Of a stretch of 64,000 nucleotides of DNA, positions 1 to 8,422 are shown one piece after another. The number at the start of each line of letters is the position of its first letter. Position 1 is the stretch's first letter. Made by a program: the position numbers and the translations under genes. This DNA comes from Jejuia sp043557195 (GTDB lineage: Bacteria > Bacteroidota > Bacteroidia > Flavobacteriales > Flavobacteriaceae): positions 2,480,001 to 2,544,000 of the forward strand of contig CP121314.1 of NCBI GenBank assembly GCA_043557195.1, given 5' to 3'. Below the pieces are notes generated by a model that saw only the letters and a list, made by a program, of their open reading frames with translations, did not search any database and was not told the DNA's origin.

Positions 1-399
1 CATACTATAGAAGAGAAGAATAACGTTTATACAAAAGCACCTTCTGGTGGTCCGTTAGTGCAACACGCCTTGCCCGCAATGTTAGAAATGTATCATAAAG
101 GTAAAATTACAATTGAAAAAATTGTAGAAAAAATGTGCCATAACCCAGCTATTTTGTTTGATGTAGAACGTAGAGGTTATGTAAAGGAAGGCTATTATGC
201 AGATTTGGTTTTAGTGGATTTGAATAGCCCATGGACGGTTAAAAAAGATAATATTCTTTATAAATGTGGATGGTCTCCTTTTGAAGGGGCAACGTTTAAA
301 TCGAGAATAACGCATACTATTTTAAATGGTAGTTTGGTGTATAATAATTTTAAATTCCCAGGAGTAAAAGCCGCTAAAAGGTTAACGTTTAACAGATGA
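1..399 (+). CDS. Dihydroorotase-type amidohydrolase, C-terminal part (5' end outside window)
   Basis: The open frame runs in from the left edge, so only the last 132 residues are present. It contains a SGGPLVQH stretch and the usual C-terminal part of a cyclic amidohydrolase, with 'GYYADLVLVDL' and 'ESRITHTILNG'-like segments (here FKSRITHTILNG) that close the small beta-sandwich of this superfamily. The likely role is dihydroorotase, which interconverts N-carbamoyl-aspartate and dihydroorotate in pyrimidine synthesis. The metal ligands lie upstream and cannot be checked. The stop overlaps the start of the next gene by 4 nt, suggesting translational coupling. Allantoinase or another amidohydrolase of the family cannot be excluded. 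Confidence 0.7.
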   Translation, partial: HTIEEKNNVYTKAPSGGPLVQHALPAMLEMYHKGKITIEKIVEKMCHNPAILFDVERRGYVKEGYYADLVLVDLNSPWTVKKDNILYKCGWSPFEGATFKSRITHTILNGSLVYNNFKFPGVKAAKRLTFNR

Positions 400-920
400 T
401 TTACAAAAAACTAATAGTGCTATGTTGTGTTTTATTAACGCTTTCGTCATGCTACAAATACAATAAACCAGATAAACCTGATAGCCTTATTCCAAAGGAT
501 CAAATGGTTCATATATTGCTAGATTTAAAATTGATAGGAGCTATTACAGGAAGAGATAAAAAGGTCCTAGATAGCGCTAAGGTTGACCCTGAAGGTTATA
601 TCTACAAAAAGTATAATGTTGATAGTTTACAATTTGCGCGAAGCAATGCATATTACACCTATTATATGGATGAGTATGCCGAAATCTATATAAAAGTTAA
701 AGACAGCTTATCAAAACTTAAAACGTATTATAAAGATAATCTTGATAAAGAGCGAGAAGATAAAAAGAAAGCAGATTCTTTAAAAGCCATAAAAAAAGAA
801 CTAGAGCAATTAGAAATAGATGCTGAAATGGGAACGGGAGGACATGATGAGCTTGAGTCTCTAGAACTTATTGAGCCTGTTTCAGATAAAGATTCCCTGT
901 CTTTGAAATCACCTCTCTAA
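396..920 (+). CDS. DUF4296 domain lipoprotein
   Basis: A 174-residue protein with a short basic N-terminus, a hydrophobic stretch and a lipobox-like LSSC (Cys about residue 19), so a lipoprotein is expected. The following 'IPKDQMVHILLDLKLI' matches the start of the DUF4296 domain found in Bacteroidota. The C-terminal third is charged and probably coiled-coil (EREDKKKADSLKAIKKELEQ). Function is unknown. It is coupled to the upstream dihydroorotase-like gene by an ATGA overlap. Its last 53 bp overlap the end of the convergent epimerase gene. Confidence 0.75.
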   Translation: MIYKKLIVLCCVLLTLSSCYKYNKPDKPDSLIPKDQMVHILLDLKLIGAITGRDKKVLDSAKVDPEGYIYKKYNVDSLQFARSNAYYTYYMDEYAEIYIKVKDSLSKLKTYYKDNLDKEREDKKKADSLKAIKKELEQLEIDAEMGTGGHDELESLELIEPVSDKDSLSLKSPL

Positions 921-1881
921 TAGGTTCAAATTCATAATTTAATTTTGTTATCACTTTCGAGCTATCATAGTGTTTTTCTGTGGTTAACGATTTGGCTAGT
1001 TGTCTGGTAAGTCTTCTTCGTTTACCGATTAGTTTTCGTTTTAACCAGTCTAATCTCCATACTATTTGAAGTAACCAAGATTGTGCTAATCTACTTGGGA
1101 GCTTGACGTTTAAAGCTTTCGCAATGGTTTGCAAAAATGATTTGTAAGACCAATTTTCAGCAACCAATATATACCGCTCGTTTCTTATATCGCTTTTCAG
1201 TAATTGTATCATAATATCAACTACATCTTTAGCAGAAACCAAACCTACATTTCCAGAGGTGTAATACTTAAGGCCATTATTCACTTTTTTAAAGATGCTT
1301 CCTGAGCCATAGCGCCAAATACCTGCCCCAATAATAACACCTGGGTTAACAATTACGGCATCAAGCCCTTCTTGGGTGCCACGCCATACTTCCATTTCAG
1401 CACCATACTTAGTAATGGCATACACGCTATTGTCGTCCTCAGGGTTCCAATGGGTGTCTTCGGTAATAGATTCGTTATCTTTTACAGGCTTTCCAATGGT
1501 TGCAATAGAACTAACATAGCAAAGTTTTTTAACCTTGTTAGAAATACAGAGGTTTACCACATTTGCTGTTCCTTCAATATTAGTGCGTCTTAGTAGTTTG
1601 TATTTATCAGGTTCAAACGAAACAAAAGCAGCGCAATGGTATACATATTCAATGTTCTCTAGAGCTTCATTTAACGCTGGAATATCAAGAAGATCCGCTT
1701 TTACCCATTCAATTTTATCAAAAAGATGTTGAACGTCTTCAGTATAGCAAGAAAACACTTGTTTTACGTTTTCAAGTTTGCGTTCGGTTCTATAGATGGC
1801 CCTAACATTTTCATTATCAGAAACCAATCTATAGAGTAAATGTGCGCCCACCAAACCTGTGCCTCCAGTTACTAAATTCAT
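868..1881 (-). CDS. NAD-dependent epimerase/dehydratase (extended SDR)
   Basis: A 337-residue protein that starts directly with the Rossmann motif VTGGTGLVGAHL (TGxxGxxG type) and carries the catalytic YxxxK as YAITKYGAE near residue 158. This places it in the extended short-chain dehydrogenase/reductase family of NAD-dependent epimerases/dehydratases. The substrate cannot be told from sequence; relatives act on nucleotide sugars or 3-beta-hydroxysteroid-like compounds. It is convergent with the DUF4296 gene, with a 53-bp tail-to-tail overlap, and divergent from tyrS. Confidence 0.8.
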   Translation of the reverse strand: MNLVTGGTGLVGAHLLYRLVSDNENVRAIYRTERKLENVKQVFSCYTEDVQHLFDKIEWVKADLLDIPALNEALENIEYVYHCAAFVSFEPDKYKLLRRTNIEGTANVVNLCISNKVKKLCYVSSIATIGKPVKDNESITEDTHWNPEDDNSVYAITKYGAEMEVWRGTQEGLDAVIVNPGVIIGAGIWRYGSGSIFKKVNNGLKYYTSGNVGLVSAKDVVDIMIQLLKSDIRNERYILVAENWSYKSFLQTIAKALNVKLPSRLAQSWLLQIVWRLDWLKRKLIGKRRRLTRQLAKSLTTEKHYDSSKVITKLNYEFEPIREVISKTGNLYLKQAQ

Positions 1882-1934
1882 ACAACGAAATTAAAGAATT
1901 ATTCAGAATCGCTGCCTATTTCTACACGTATTTT

Positions 1935-1942
1935 TATATTTG
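1935..1942 (+). promoter_or_regulatory. Bacteroidota-type -7 promoter element upstream of tyrS
   Basis: TATATTTG fits the Bacteroidota sigma-ABfr -7 consensus TAnnTTTG and is followed by GC. It sits 26 nt before the tyrS ATG. The -33 element is not clear. Confidence 0.5.
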
Positions 1943-1967
1943 CGCTAGTTTTCTAAAATAACATAAA

Positions 1968-3208
1968 ATGATAAGTAATTTTGTAGAAGAATTAACGTGG
2001 AGAGGCATGATACATGCTGTGATGCCAGGTGCTGAAGAACATTTAATGGAAGGCATGAGAAGTGCATACGTGGGTTTTGATCCAACGGCAGATTCTTTGC
2101 ACATAGGAAACCTAGTGCCTATTATGCTTTTGGCGCATTATCAACGTTGTGGTCATAAGCCCGTAGCTTTGGTTGGAGGTGCGACAGGAATGATTGGTGA
2201 TCCTTCAGGGAAGTCTAGTGAGCGTAATTTGTTGGACGAGAAAACATTACGCCATAATCAAGAAGCGATAAAAAATCAATTAGCCCATTTTTTAGATTTT
2301 GAAAGTGATGCTGATAATGCAGCGGTTTTGGTAAACAATTACGACTGGATGAAAGATTTCTCCTTTCTAGATTTTATTAGAGATGTCGGTAAGCACATTA
2401 CAGTAAATTATATGATGGCGAAAGATTCGCCTATCAGTTGGTGCAGGGTTATGACTTTCTACATTTATACAGAGATAATAATTGCTCCATTCAAATGGGG
2501 GGAAGTGACCAATGGGGAAACATCACAACTGGTACAGAATTAATTCGTCGTATAGGTGGTGGAAAAGGATATGCCATTACTTGTCCACTAATTACGAAAT
2601 CTGATGGTTCTAAATTCGGGAAGTCTGAAGGTGGAAATGTATGGCTAGATGCTAATAGAACGTCACCTTACAAGTTTTATCAATACTGGTTAAACTCGAG
2701 TGATGAAGATGCTGAAAAGTACATCAAGATTTTCACATTTTTAAAAGAAGAAGACATAAATAGTCTCATTGCAGAGCATAAAGAGGCGCCACATTTAAGA
2801 GTGTTACAAAAGCGTTTAGCTGAAGAAATTACTACAATGGTACATTCTAAATCAGATTTAGAAAATGCGATAAAGGCAAGTAATATTCTCTTCGGAAAAT
2901 CTACTAGTGAAGATTTAAAAGCACTTAATGAACAAACGTTTTTAGATGTTTTTGATGGTGTGCCACAAACTGAAATTGATGCATCTGATATCTCAGAAGG
3001 ATTAGATATGATTGGAGCACTTGCTGAAAAAGGCGGCTTTTTAAAATCCAATGGAGAAGCAAGACGCGCACTAAAGGAAAATTCCATTTCAGTGAACAAA
3101 GAAAAAGTGAAGGAAGATTATAAAATTACAGATGCAGATTTAATCAATAATAAGTTCGTATTGCTGCAACGTGGTAAAAAAAATTATTTCGTTTTAACTG
3201 TAAAATAA
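1968..3208 (+). pseudogene. tyrS: Tyrosine--tRNA ligase, disrupted by an apparent 55-bp internal deletion
   Basis: Both halves match class I tyrosyl-tRNA synthetase. The first frame gives the N-terminus with the HIGH-equivalent DSLHIGNL and runs to HITVNYMMAKDS. After position 2429 the frame shifts, and from 2432 the second frame continues YQLVQGYDFLHLYRDNN, MGGSDQWGN and the KMSKS-equivalent KFGKS, then the S4-like C-terminal domain. Intact bacterial TyrS has about 19 residues between these points (the KKR...MSFTEFT segment). Two bases remain between the Ser and Tyr codons, so about 55 bp are missing, out of frame. Unrepaired, the gene yields a 191-residue N-terminal product that is not functional. 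Because TyrS is essential, either another copy exists or this is a sequencing/assembly error. A promoter precedes it and a terminator follows. Confidence 0.9.
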
Positions 3209-3210
3209 CA

Positions 3211-3235
3211 AAGTCCCGCTTAGAGGCGGGACTTT
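3211..3235 (+). terminator. Rho-independent terminator after tyrS
   Basis: AAGTCCCGC and GGCGGGACTT form a GC-rich stem with a short loop, followed by a T-run, just after the tyrS stop. Confidence 0.8.
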
Positions 3236-3322
3236 TAAACTAACCAACTTACTAAAAATAATCTTTCTTTATCTTAGCGAATATTTGGTCGTAAAAGTTT
3301 TAGATGCCTTACAATAAGTAAA

Positions 3323-3769
3323 CTATTTGTTGAATTTTATCCGATCCCAGTTTTTATCTCCCATTTCAATTAATTCGTTTTGATTTTTCTTTAGCCATAA
3401 CTCTAAAGTGTTTGTGCCCCAGGCGTTATAAAACAAATAAAGCTTATCGTTCTTTATTAAAAACGACTTTGGGTTTATAGATACCTTATCACTTTTCAAA
3501 GCAACCGCATAAGCGCAATAACCACCATATTGTGGTGCGTACCTTTCTGGATTTTCTTGGAATATGTTAAGATTTTTTTCAGAAAAAAACTTATAAGCAA
3601 TACCATCAAACATAGTTTGAAATTTTTTATTGCCTTCTTCAGATTTATTATTGAAATAGGCAACGACATCATAACCATTGGCAGCAAATCCTTTTTTGGT
3701 ATTGTAATCTATAGTTTGGGAAAATACTGAAGTACTGAATGTTAAAAAAAGAACAACTATTGATTTCAT
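3323..3769 (-). CDS. Secreted YHS domain protein
   Basis: A 148-residue protein with an N-terminal signal peptide (about residues 1-17, ending VFSQ). The phrases GYDVVAYF and 'GGYCAYAVA' are typical of exported YHS-domain proteins in Bacteroidota. The YHS domain is a small, often metal-associated module, and the substrate or metal is unknown here. The gene stands alone between tyrS and the LuxE-like gene. No partner gene gives a hint about function. Confidence 0.75.
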   Translation of the reverse strand: MKSIVVLFLTFSTSVFSQTIDYNTKKGFAANGYDVVAYFNNKSEEGNKKFQTMFDGIAYKFFSEKNLNIFQENPERYAPQYGGYCAYAVALKSDKVSINPKSFLIKNDKLYLFYNAWGTNTLELWLKKNQNELIEMGDKNWDRIKFNK

Positions 3770-3817
3770 GAATACAGATTTGTAAATAAGTCGTAAACTT
3801 TTAAATAAGTTAACGAA

Positions 3818-4798
3818 TTATAAAACCATCAAGTTACACCCACGAATATCAGAATTATCAAAACGTCCAATAATTTCAAAAGAATTATCAGGATAAACAC
3901 GACCCAAATCTTGTGTAGCAATAAAAGAACATGAATTGATATTTGCCAAATCAATCACGTTTATACCGCCAGCTTTTCCAGAACTCTGTAAAGTTAAGGG
4001 GTCTTCAGTATCTCGTGTTAAAATACTCATCCATGGTGGGTACTCAAAAACACCATTACCTTTTGAATAGGCTTGACTTAGCAATTCAGTCATGCCGTAT
4101 TCACTATGGATAGTATTTACACCAAATCCGTTTTTTAGCGTATCATGAAGTTCGGTTCTAATCAATTCTTGTCGTCTTCCTTTCATGCCGCCTGTTTCCA
4201 TAACAATAGTGTTTTTTAATTGAAATGTTTCAGCTTCAACTAAATCTAATAAAGCAAACGACACACCAATAAGCAAAACCTTTTTTCCTTCGGAATCTAA
4301 ACGAAGCAAAGCCTCTCTCAACTCTGAAAGATTGTTCAAATAAAAGCCACTATCGGGAGATTTTGATTGCGCAATCAAATCATTCACCATATATACCAAA
4401 GAAGAACCTTCACGCTCTAAATAGGACGGCAGTAACGCCAAAATTGTGTAATCTTCTATAGCACCGTAAAATTGTGTAAAGCCTTTTCTAAAACTTTCTT
4501 TATAAATCTCTGGATTAGTAACATAATGTTTACTCGTAACACTGCCTGTGGTTCCAGAACTTGTAAATACTATTTCTGAATTTTGATGGCTACAAATCAC
4601 TTTTCGAGTTTTGAAAAATTCAATAGGTAAAAAAGGAATGTCTGTAATCGTTTTTACATCACTAGGATGTTTGTACAATAAATCACAAAATGATCGGTAA
4701 ACCTTGTTGTTTTCAAACTGAAATTTAAACACGTCTAGCGCAAGAGCTTCAAATTCAGCTTCAGTTTTAATATTAAAAATGGAATTACTTTTAATCAT
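3818..4798 (-). CDS. LuxE/PaaK-like acyl-protein synthetase family protein
   Basis: A 326-residue protein resembling the acyl-protein synthetase LuxE / phenylacetate-CoA ligase adenylate-forming family. Visible signatures are the Ser/Thr/Gly-rich SSGTTGSV phosphate-binding loop (about residue 81), METGGMKGRR and SEYGMTELLSQAY, followed by a GRFDNSDIRG hinge-like segment. These proteins activate a carboxylic acid as an acyl-adenylate. No luciferase genes or acyl reductase are nearby, so the role is not bioluminescence; an acyl-activating step in lipid or pigment metabolism is possible. The substrate is unknown. Confidence 0.7.
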   Translation of the reverse strand: MIKSNSIFNIKTEAEFEALALDVFKFQFENNKVYRSFCDLLYKHPSDVKTITDIPFLPIEFFKTRKVICSHQNSEIVFTSSGTTGSVTSKHYVTNPEIYKESFRKGFTQFYGAIEDYTILALLPSYLEREGSSLVYMVNDLIAQSKSPDSGFYLNNLSELREALLRLDSEGKKVLLIGVSFALLDLVEAETFQLKNTIVMETGGMKGRRQELIRTELHDTLKNGFGVNTIHSEYGMTELLSQAYSKGNGVFEYPPWMSILTRDTEDPLTLQSSGKAGGINVIDLANINSCSFIATQDLGRVYPDNSFEIIGRFDNSDIRGCNLMVL

Positions 4799-4867
4799 TT
4801 TTTTGAAAACTCTAGATAGATTGATCTATAAAAGAATCATTAAGCCAGCACAAAAATATGCAAATAA

Positions 4868-4894
4868 AAAAGCATTGCGGTAGGCAATGCTTTA
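4868..4894 (-). terminator. Rho-independent terminator downstream of the small T9SS protein gene
   Basis: AAGCATTGC/GCAATGCTT stem. On the minus strand it is followed by TTTTTTATTT. It lies 24 bp after the stop of the gene ending at 4918. Confidence 0.75.
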
Positions 4895-4917
4895 TATATT
4901 TTTAAGAAAAAAGGTAA

Positions 4918-5262
4918 CTAACGTATCACTAACTTTCGTGTTTCGCTAATTGAGCCTTCTGTTATTTTTAAAATGTAAACACCAGAGTTCAAAGATGAAA
5001 TATCCAATTCTTTTCTAGTAGCTACGGTTGATTTAATCTGTTTTCCAAGTACATTATACACAGCCACTTTTTTAATAGAATTTCTATCATTACTAGTTAT
5101 GTATATTGTAGATGCATTATTATTTGCTGGGTTCGGGTATATCGACAATCCTTCAATACTTAACTTAATATCATTAGGGGGTGGATTCCCTTGCGCAAAT
5201 CCGTTTTGAAATGGCAGGCAAAAAAAGGCGGTAAACATTAATAAAAAGTAGATGTTCTTCAT
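4918..5262 (-). CDS. Small secreted protein with T9SS type A sorting domain
   Basis: A 114-residue protein with a signal peptide ending near GFAQG. It then consists almost wholly of a T9SS type A C-terminal sorting domain: LSIYPNPANN, VAVYNVLGKQI, LDISSLNSGVYILKI and a final KLVIR. The domain directs secretion through the type IX system and anchoring. There is almost no cargo between signal peptide and sorting domain (about 15 residues), so it may be a remnant of a larger protein or a minimal secreted protein. A terminator follows. Confidence 0.85.
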   Translation of the reverse strand: MKNIYFLLMFTAFFCLPFQNGFAQGNPPPNDIKLSIEGLSIYPNPANNNASTIYITSNDRNSIKKVAVYNVLGKQIKSTVATRKELDISSLNSGVYILKITEGSISETRKLVIR

Positions 5263-5433
5263 AAGTTACTCTTTATGTGGGTTAAAAGTACTACAAAAGG
5301 AGCAAAATCCATACCAAAATAGTGTTAAAGATTTAGGTTTTATGTCGAAAAGTCAGGTTTTAGTATAGGCAGTGTTACCTTTTCGTTATTAATTTTCCAA
5401 AGTTTATAAATTATCGTTAATAGTATTTATCTT

Positions 5434-5441
5434 TACTTTTG
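5434..5441 (+). promoter_or_regulatory. Candidate -7 promoter element for the two-component operon
   Basis: TACTTTTG fits TAnnTTTG and lies 24 nt upstream of the response-regulator ATG. Weak support on its own. Confidence 0.35.
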
Positions 5442-5464
5442 AAATAAACCGAGACTAATTCTTA

Positions 5465-6142
5465 ATGAATAAAAAGGATATTAAAATACTTCTTGTAGAT
5501 GATGAGCCAGATATTTTGGAAATAGTTGGCTATAACTTATCAAGCGAAGGATACCAAGTAATTACTGCTGAAAACGGTGTAGAAGCCGTTAAAAAAGCTA
5601 AAAAAGAACTGCCACAATTGATTATTTTGGATGTGATGATGCCAGAAATGGATGGTATTGAAGCTTGCGAAAATATTAGAAAACATCCAGATTTAAAAGA
5701 TGTGGTTATTACATTTTTAACTGCTAGAGGAGAGGATTATTCGCAGGTAGCGGGGTTTGATGCTGGGGCAGACGATTACATTACAAAACCCATTAAACCT
5801 AAAGTATTAGTTAGCAAAGTTAAAGCGCTTTTAAGACGTTTTAAGGAAGATGTAAAAGACACGATGAAAGTGGGAAATCTGGTAATTAACAGAGATGAGT
5901 ACAAAATCGTCTTAAAAGGAAACGAGATAATTTTACCAAGAAAAGAGTTTGAATTATTATCTTTATTGGCGTCGAAACCAGGTAAAGTTTTCAAACGCGA
6001 TGAAATTTTAGATAAAGTTTGGGGTAACGAAGTTGTTGTTGGAGGACGAACAATTGATGTACACATTCGTAAATTGCGAGAGAAAATAGGTGATAAAAGT
6101 TTTAAAACTGTTAAAGGTGTCGGCTACAAGTTTGTAGACTAA
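5465..6142 (+). CDS. OmpR/PhoB-family DNA-binding response regulator
   Basis: A 225-residue protein with an N-terminal receiver domain: acidic pocket D12/D13, phosphoacceptor D56 in LIILDVMMP, conserved T86 and K108. A C-terminal winged-helix DNA-binding domain follows (about 125-225, with RTIDVHIRKLREKIG and KTVKGVGYKF). It is the output half of a two-component system. The stop and the ATG of the downstream histidine kinase overlap as TAATG, so the two are translationally coupled. The layout resembles the PhoB/PhoR pair, but the stimulus is unknown. Confidence 0.92.
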   Translation: MNKKDIKILLVDDEPDILEIVGYNLSSEGYQVITAENGVEAVKKAKKELPQLIILDVMMPEMDGIEACENIRKHPDLKDVVITFLTARGEDYSQVAGFDAGADDYITKPIKPKVLVSKVKALLRRFKEDVKDTMKVGNLVINRDEYKIVLKGNEIILPRKEFELLSLLASKPGKVFKRDEILDKVWGNEVVVGGRTIDVHIRKLREKIGDKSFKTVKGVGYKFVD

Positions 6143-7185
6143 TGCAGGTAAAATTTAAGAAATCTTATAAGTTTGCGATAAGCACATCGCTTTACGTTAC
6201 TATATTCTTTACACTCTTAATGAGTGTTTTTTTGTATTACTATTTTACATTTAAGTGGTTACCAGTATTGTTATTTGCAATTTCTTTTTATGCAATTTCT
6301 TTTGTTATTATTCAATACCGCGTTGAACGTTATATATACAGGCGCGTAAAGAGCATTTACGACGATTTAACTTTGCTGGAATCTACAAGTTTAACAAGAG
6401 GAGCAATAACTACCGATATGGCTACTCTAACTCAAGAAATTGACAAATTTGCACGAGATAAAAAATTGGAAATTGAAACTCTAAAAGTAAGGGAGCAATA
6501 CCGAAAAGAATTTTTAGGAAACGTATCTCACGAATTAAAAACACCGCTTTTTACCATTCAGGGTTATATTTTAACACTTTTAGATGGTGCGATGGACGAT
6601 AAAAAGATCAGGAAAAAGTATCTTGAACGTGCTAATAGTGCCGTAGAACGCCTTAGTTATATTGTTAGTGATTTAGATTTAATAACAAAATTGGAAGCTG
6701 GAGACCTGCGCTTAGAACCAGAAGTTTTTGATATTGTTGAACTCATAAAAGAGGTTTTTGGTATGGTAGAAATGCGTGCAAGCGAGAAAAGAATCACACT
6801 TACGTTTGATAGAGATTATAATACACCTGTGATGGTACGAGCCGATAAAGAGCGCATTCAACAAGTGTTGGTAAACCTTATAATAAATTCTTTAAAATAC
6901 GGACGTTTAAAAGGTACAACCGAGATAAGTATAGAAAATCTTATTAAAAACAAGGCCATTATTAGAGTTACTGATAATGGTGAAGGTATTGAGAAAAATC
7001 ATTTAGCTCGCTTATTTGAGAGGTTTTATCGTGTTGATAAAAGTGGCTCAAGAAGAGAAGGGGGGTCAGGTTTGGGGCTTTCCATTGTTAAACATATTAT
7101 TGAAGCGCATGACGAACGTATTTACGTAGAAAGTGAATACGGCGTTGGTAGTGAATTCTCATTCACATTAGAAAAGGCTAAATAA
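6142..7185 (+). CDS. Membrane sensor histidine kinase
   Basis: A 347-residue protein with two membrane helices near the N-terminus (about 12-34 and 39-58) and almost no periplasmic loop, then a linker and a kinase core. H-box GNVSHELKTPL carries the phosphorylated H130. The ATPase domain shows an N-box (VLVNLIINSLKYG), G1 VTDNGEGI, F-box LFERFYRVDK and G2 GSGLGLSIVK. It phosphorylates the response regulator encoded immediately upstream (1-nt overlap). The short extracytoplasmic part suggests sensing in the membrane or through a partner. Its 3' end overlaps the convergent glycosyltransferase gene by 18 bp. Confidence 0.92.
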   Translation: MQVKFKKSYKFAISTSLYVTIFFTLLMSVFLYYYFTFKWLPVLLFAISFYAISFVIIQYRVERYIYRRVKSIYDDLTLLESTSLTRGAITTDMATLTQEIDKFARDKKLEIETLKVREQYRKEFLGNVSHELKTPLFTIQGYILTLLDGAMDDKKIRKKYLERANSAVERLSYIVSDLDLITKLEAGDLRLEPEVFDIVELIKEVFGMVEMRASEKRITLTFDRDYNTPVMVRADKERIQQVLVNLIINSLKYGRLKGTTEISIENLIKNKAIIRVTDNGEGIEKNHLARLFERFYRVDKSGSRREGGSGLGLSIVKHIIEAHDERIYVESEYGVGSEFSFTLEKAK

Positions 7186-8214
7186 ATCTTTATAGTCCAC
7201 GTGGGTATTAAAGCTCTTCAATCCTTTGTAATTCTTTATTTTATCTAGCATAAAAATGCTAAAATCATTCTGTTTGCAACTAGGTACAAATCCTTGATCG
7301 GTAAGTCGTTTTGCCAAATACTCTTGTTCCGATTGTCCTGGTGTCGGGATAAAAAAAGCTTTCTTTTCCAATTTAGCTAAATCCATAATAGTGGTGTATC
7401 CAGATCTTGATAGCACCAATTTACTTTGATTAATAGTTTTTTCAAGACGATTAGAAGTCATAAAGTTGTAAACGGTTACGCCTTGTTTTTGCGCAATCTT
7501 TTGTTCTTTTTCAGGAATGCCTCTAACAAAAACAACATGTCCAGGAATTTTTTCAACTTCTCTAAGTAATTTGTCTTCTAGCAGAGTACGCTGTGGCTCG
7601 GGACCAGAAAGTAACACTAACAAATCAATCGACGCTTCAGCATCTGTTTTGGTAAACCTACTTATCGGACCAATGTATTTCGTTTTAATGCTCAACCTTT
7701 TTTTATGTCCAAGTTTCCCCGATAAATTCAAGTCGCCTTCAGCATCAGGCACCCAACATTCATTAAAATGAGATATGTATTTTTCATGCAATTTTGTGCT
7801 TAACCATGTAGTACCCCCGCTCAAAACATTAAGTTGGTGCGTAATAAAGGCACAAGGAATGTCTTCGCTATAAACCCCCAATCTGTTATCAGAGATAATT
7901 CCAGAGATATTGTGCATTTCAACAATGTCCTTAATAGCCTTTTTTTCAGCTTTTATGGCGTTTATCAATTTCGGAGAATCCTTTAGAAGCTTCAGTTTAA
8001 AATACCTGCCATTTTTAGAATATGTAATATCGTAAGAGGGCAATTCAATCGAGGAAAACTCAGGAAATTCCTTTCGCAATAATTTTAAGGCTACACCATC
8101 ACTTGCAATTACAGGCTGAAACCCAAATGCATCCAAAGCTTTTATAATGGGTATACACCTTGTGGCGTGTCCCAATCCCCAATTTAGAGGTGCAATTAGT
8201 ATTCGTTTTTTCAT
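7168..8214 (-). CDS. GT-B-fold glycosyltransferase (MGT/MurG-like)
   Basis: A 348-residue protein beginning RILIAPLNWGLGHATRC, the glycine-rich acceptor-side loop of family 28/1-type glycosyltransferases. A C-terminal donor-binding region contains LSRSGYTTIMDLAKL and PTPGQSEQEYLAKRL, comparable to the MurG/MGDG synthase donor site. It probably transfers a sugar from a nucleotide donor to a lipid or polysaccharide acceptor. The acceptor is unknown. It is encoded alone, convergent with the histidine kinase. Confidence 0.75.
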   Translation of the reverse strand: MKKRILIAPLNWGLGHATRCIPIIKALDAFGFQPVIASDGVALKLLRKEFPEFSSIELPSYDITYSKNGRYFKLKLLKDSPKLINAIKAEKKAIKDIVEMHNISGIISDNRLGVYSEDIPCAFITHQLNVLSGGTTWLSTKLHEKYISHFNECWVPDAEGDLNLSGKLGHKKRLSIKTKYIGPISRFTKTDAEASIDLLVLLSGPEPQRTLLEDKLLREVEKIPGHVVFVRGIPEKEQKIAQKQGVTVYNFMTSNRLEKTINQSKLVLSRSGYTTIMDLAKLEKKAFFIPTPGQSEQEYLAKRLTDQGFVPSCKQNDFSIFMLDKIKNYKGLKSFNTHVDYKDLFSLF

Positions 8215-8224
8215 AAGTAATTAT

Positions 8225-8328
8225 GGCGTGCCCCAAAGGGTCGGGCTTTCGGCAGTCGCTTTTTTGTGTTGCATAGGTGCAACAACACAAAAAGAGCTTC
8301 AACAAATGCCTCAATCCCTCACGCGGGT
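8225..8328 (+). repeat. Dispersed intergenic repeat, copy A (GGGCG...GGGTCGGGCT family)
   Basis: Starts GGCGTGCCCCAAAGGGTCGG, reads on into GGCTTTC, and ends with CAATCCCTCACGCGGG. The middle holds an inverted repeat of TTTTTGTGTTG and CAACAACACAAAAA. The same end motifs recur at 20953, 30854 and, inverted, at 47626-47729. It lies between two gene starts and contains no convincing gene. Confidence 0.65.
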
Positions 8329-8422
8329 TCTGGCTAAATTCAAAAGTAAAGATAGTAACCCTGTGATATATTTCCTTAATTTTACCAATTCAAACTAAAT
8401 AATAAGAAATAGTTAAGATACT

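Noticed and set aside
2680..3099. 139-residue minus-strand frame
   Set aside because: It is the antisense shadow of the TyrS second half, rich in Ser/Leu as expected for complement of AT-rich coding DNA.
8147..8398. 83-residue open frame in the gap before trmB
   Set aside because: It overlaps the glycosyltransferase start and dispersed repeat A; the translation is compositionally odd and has no family signature.
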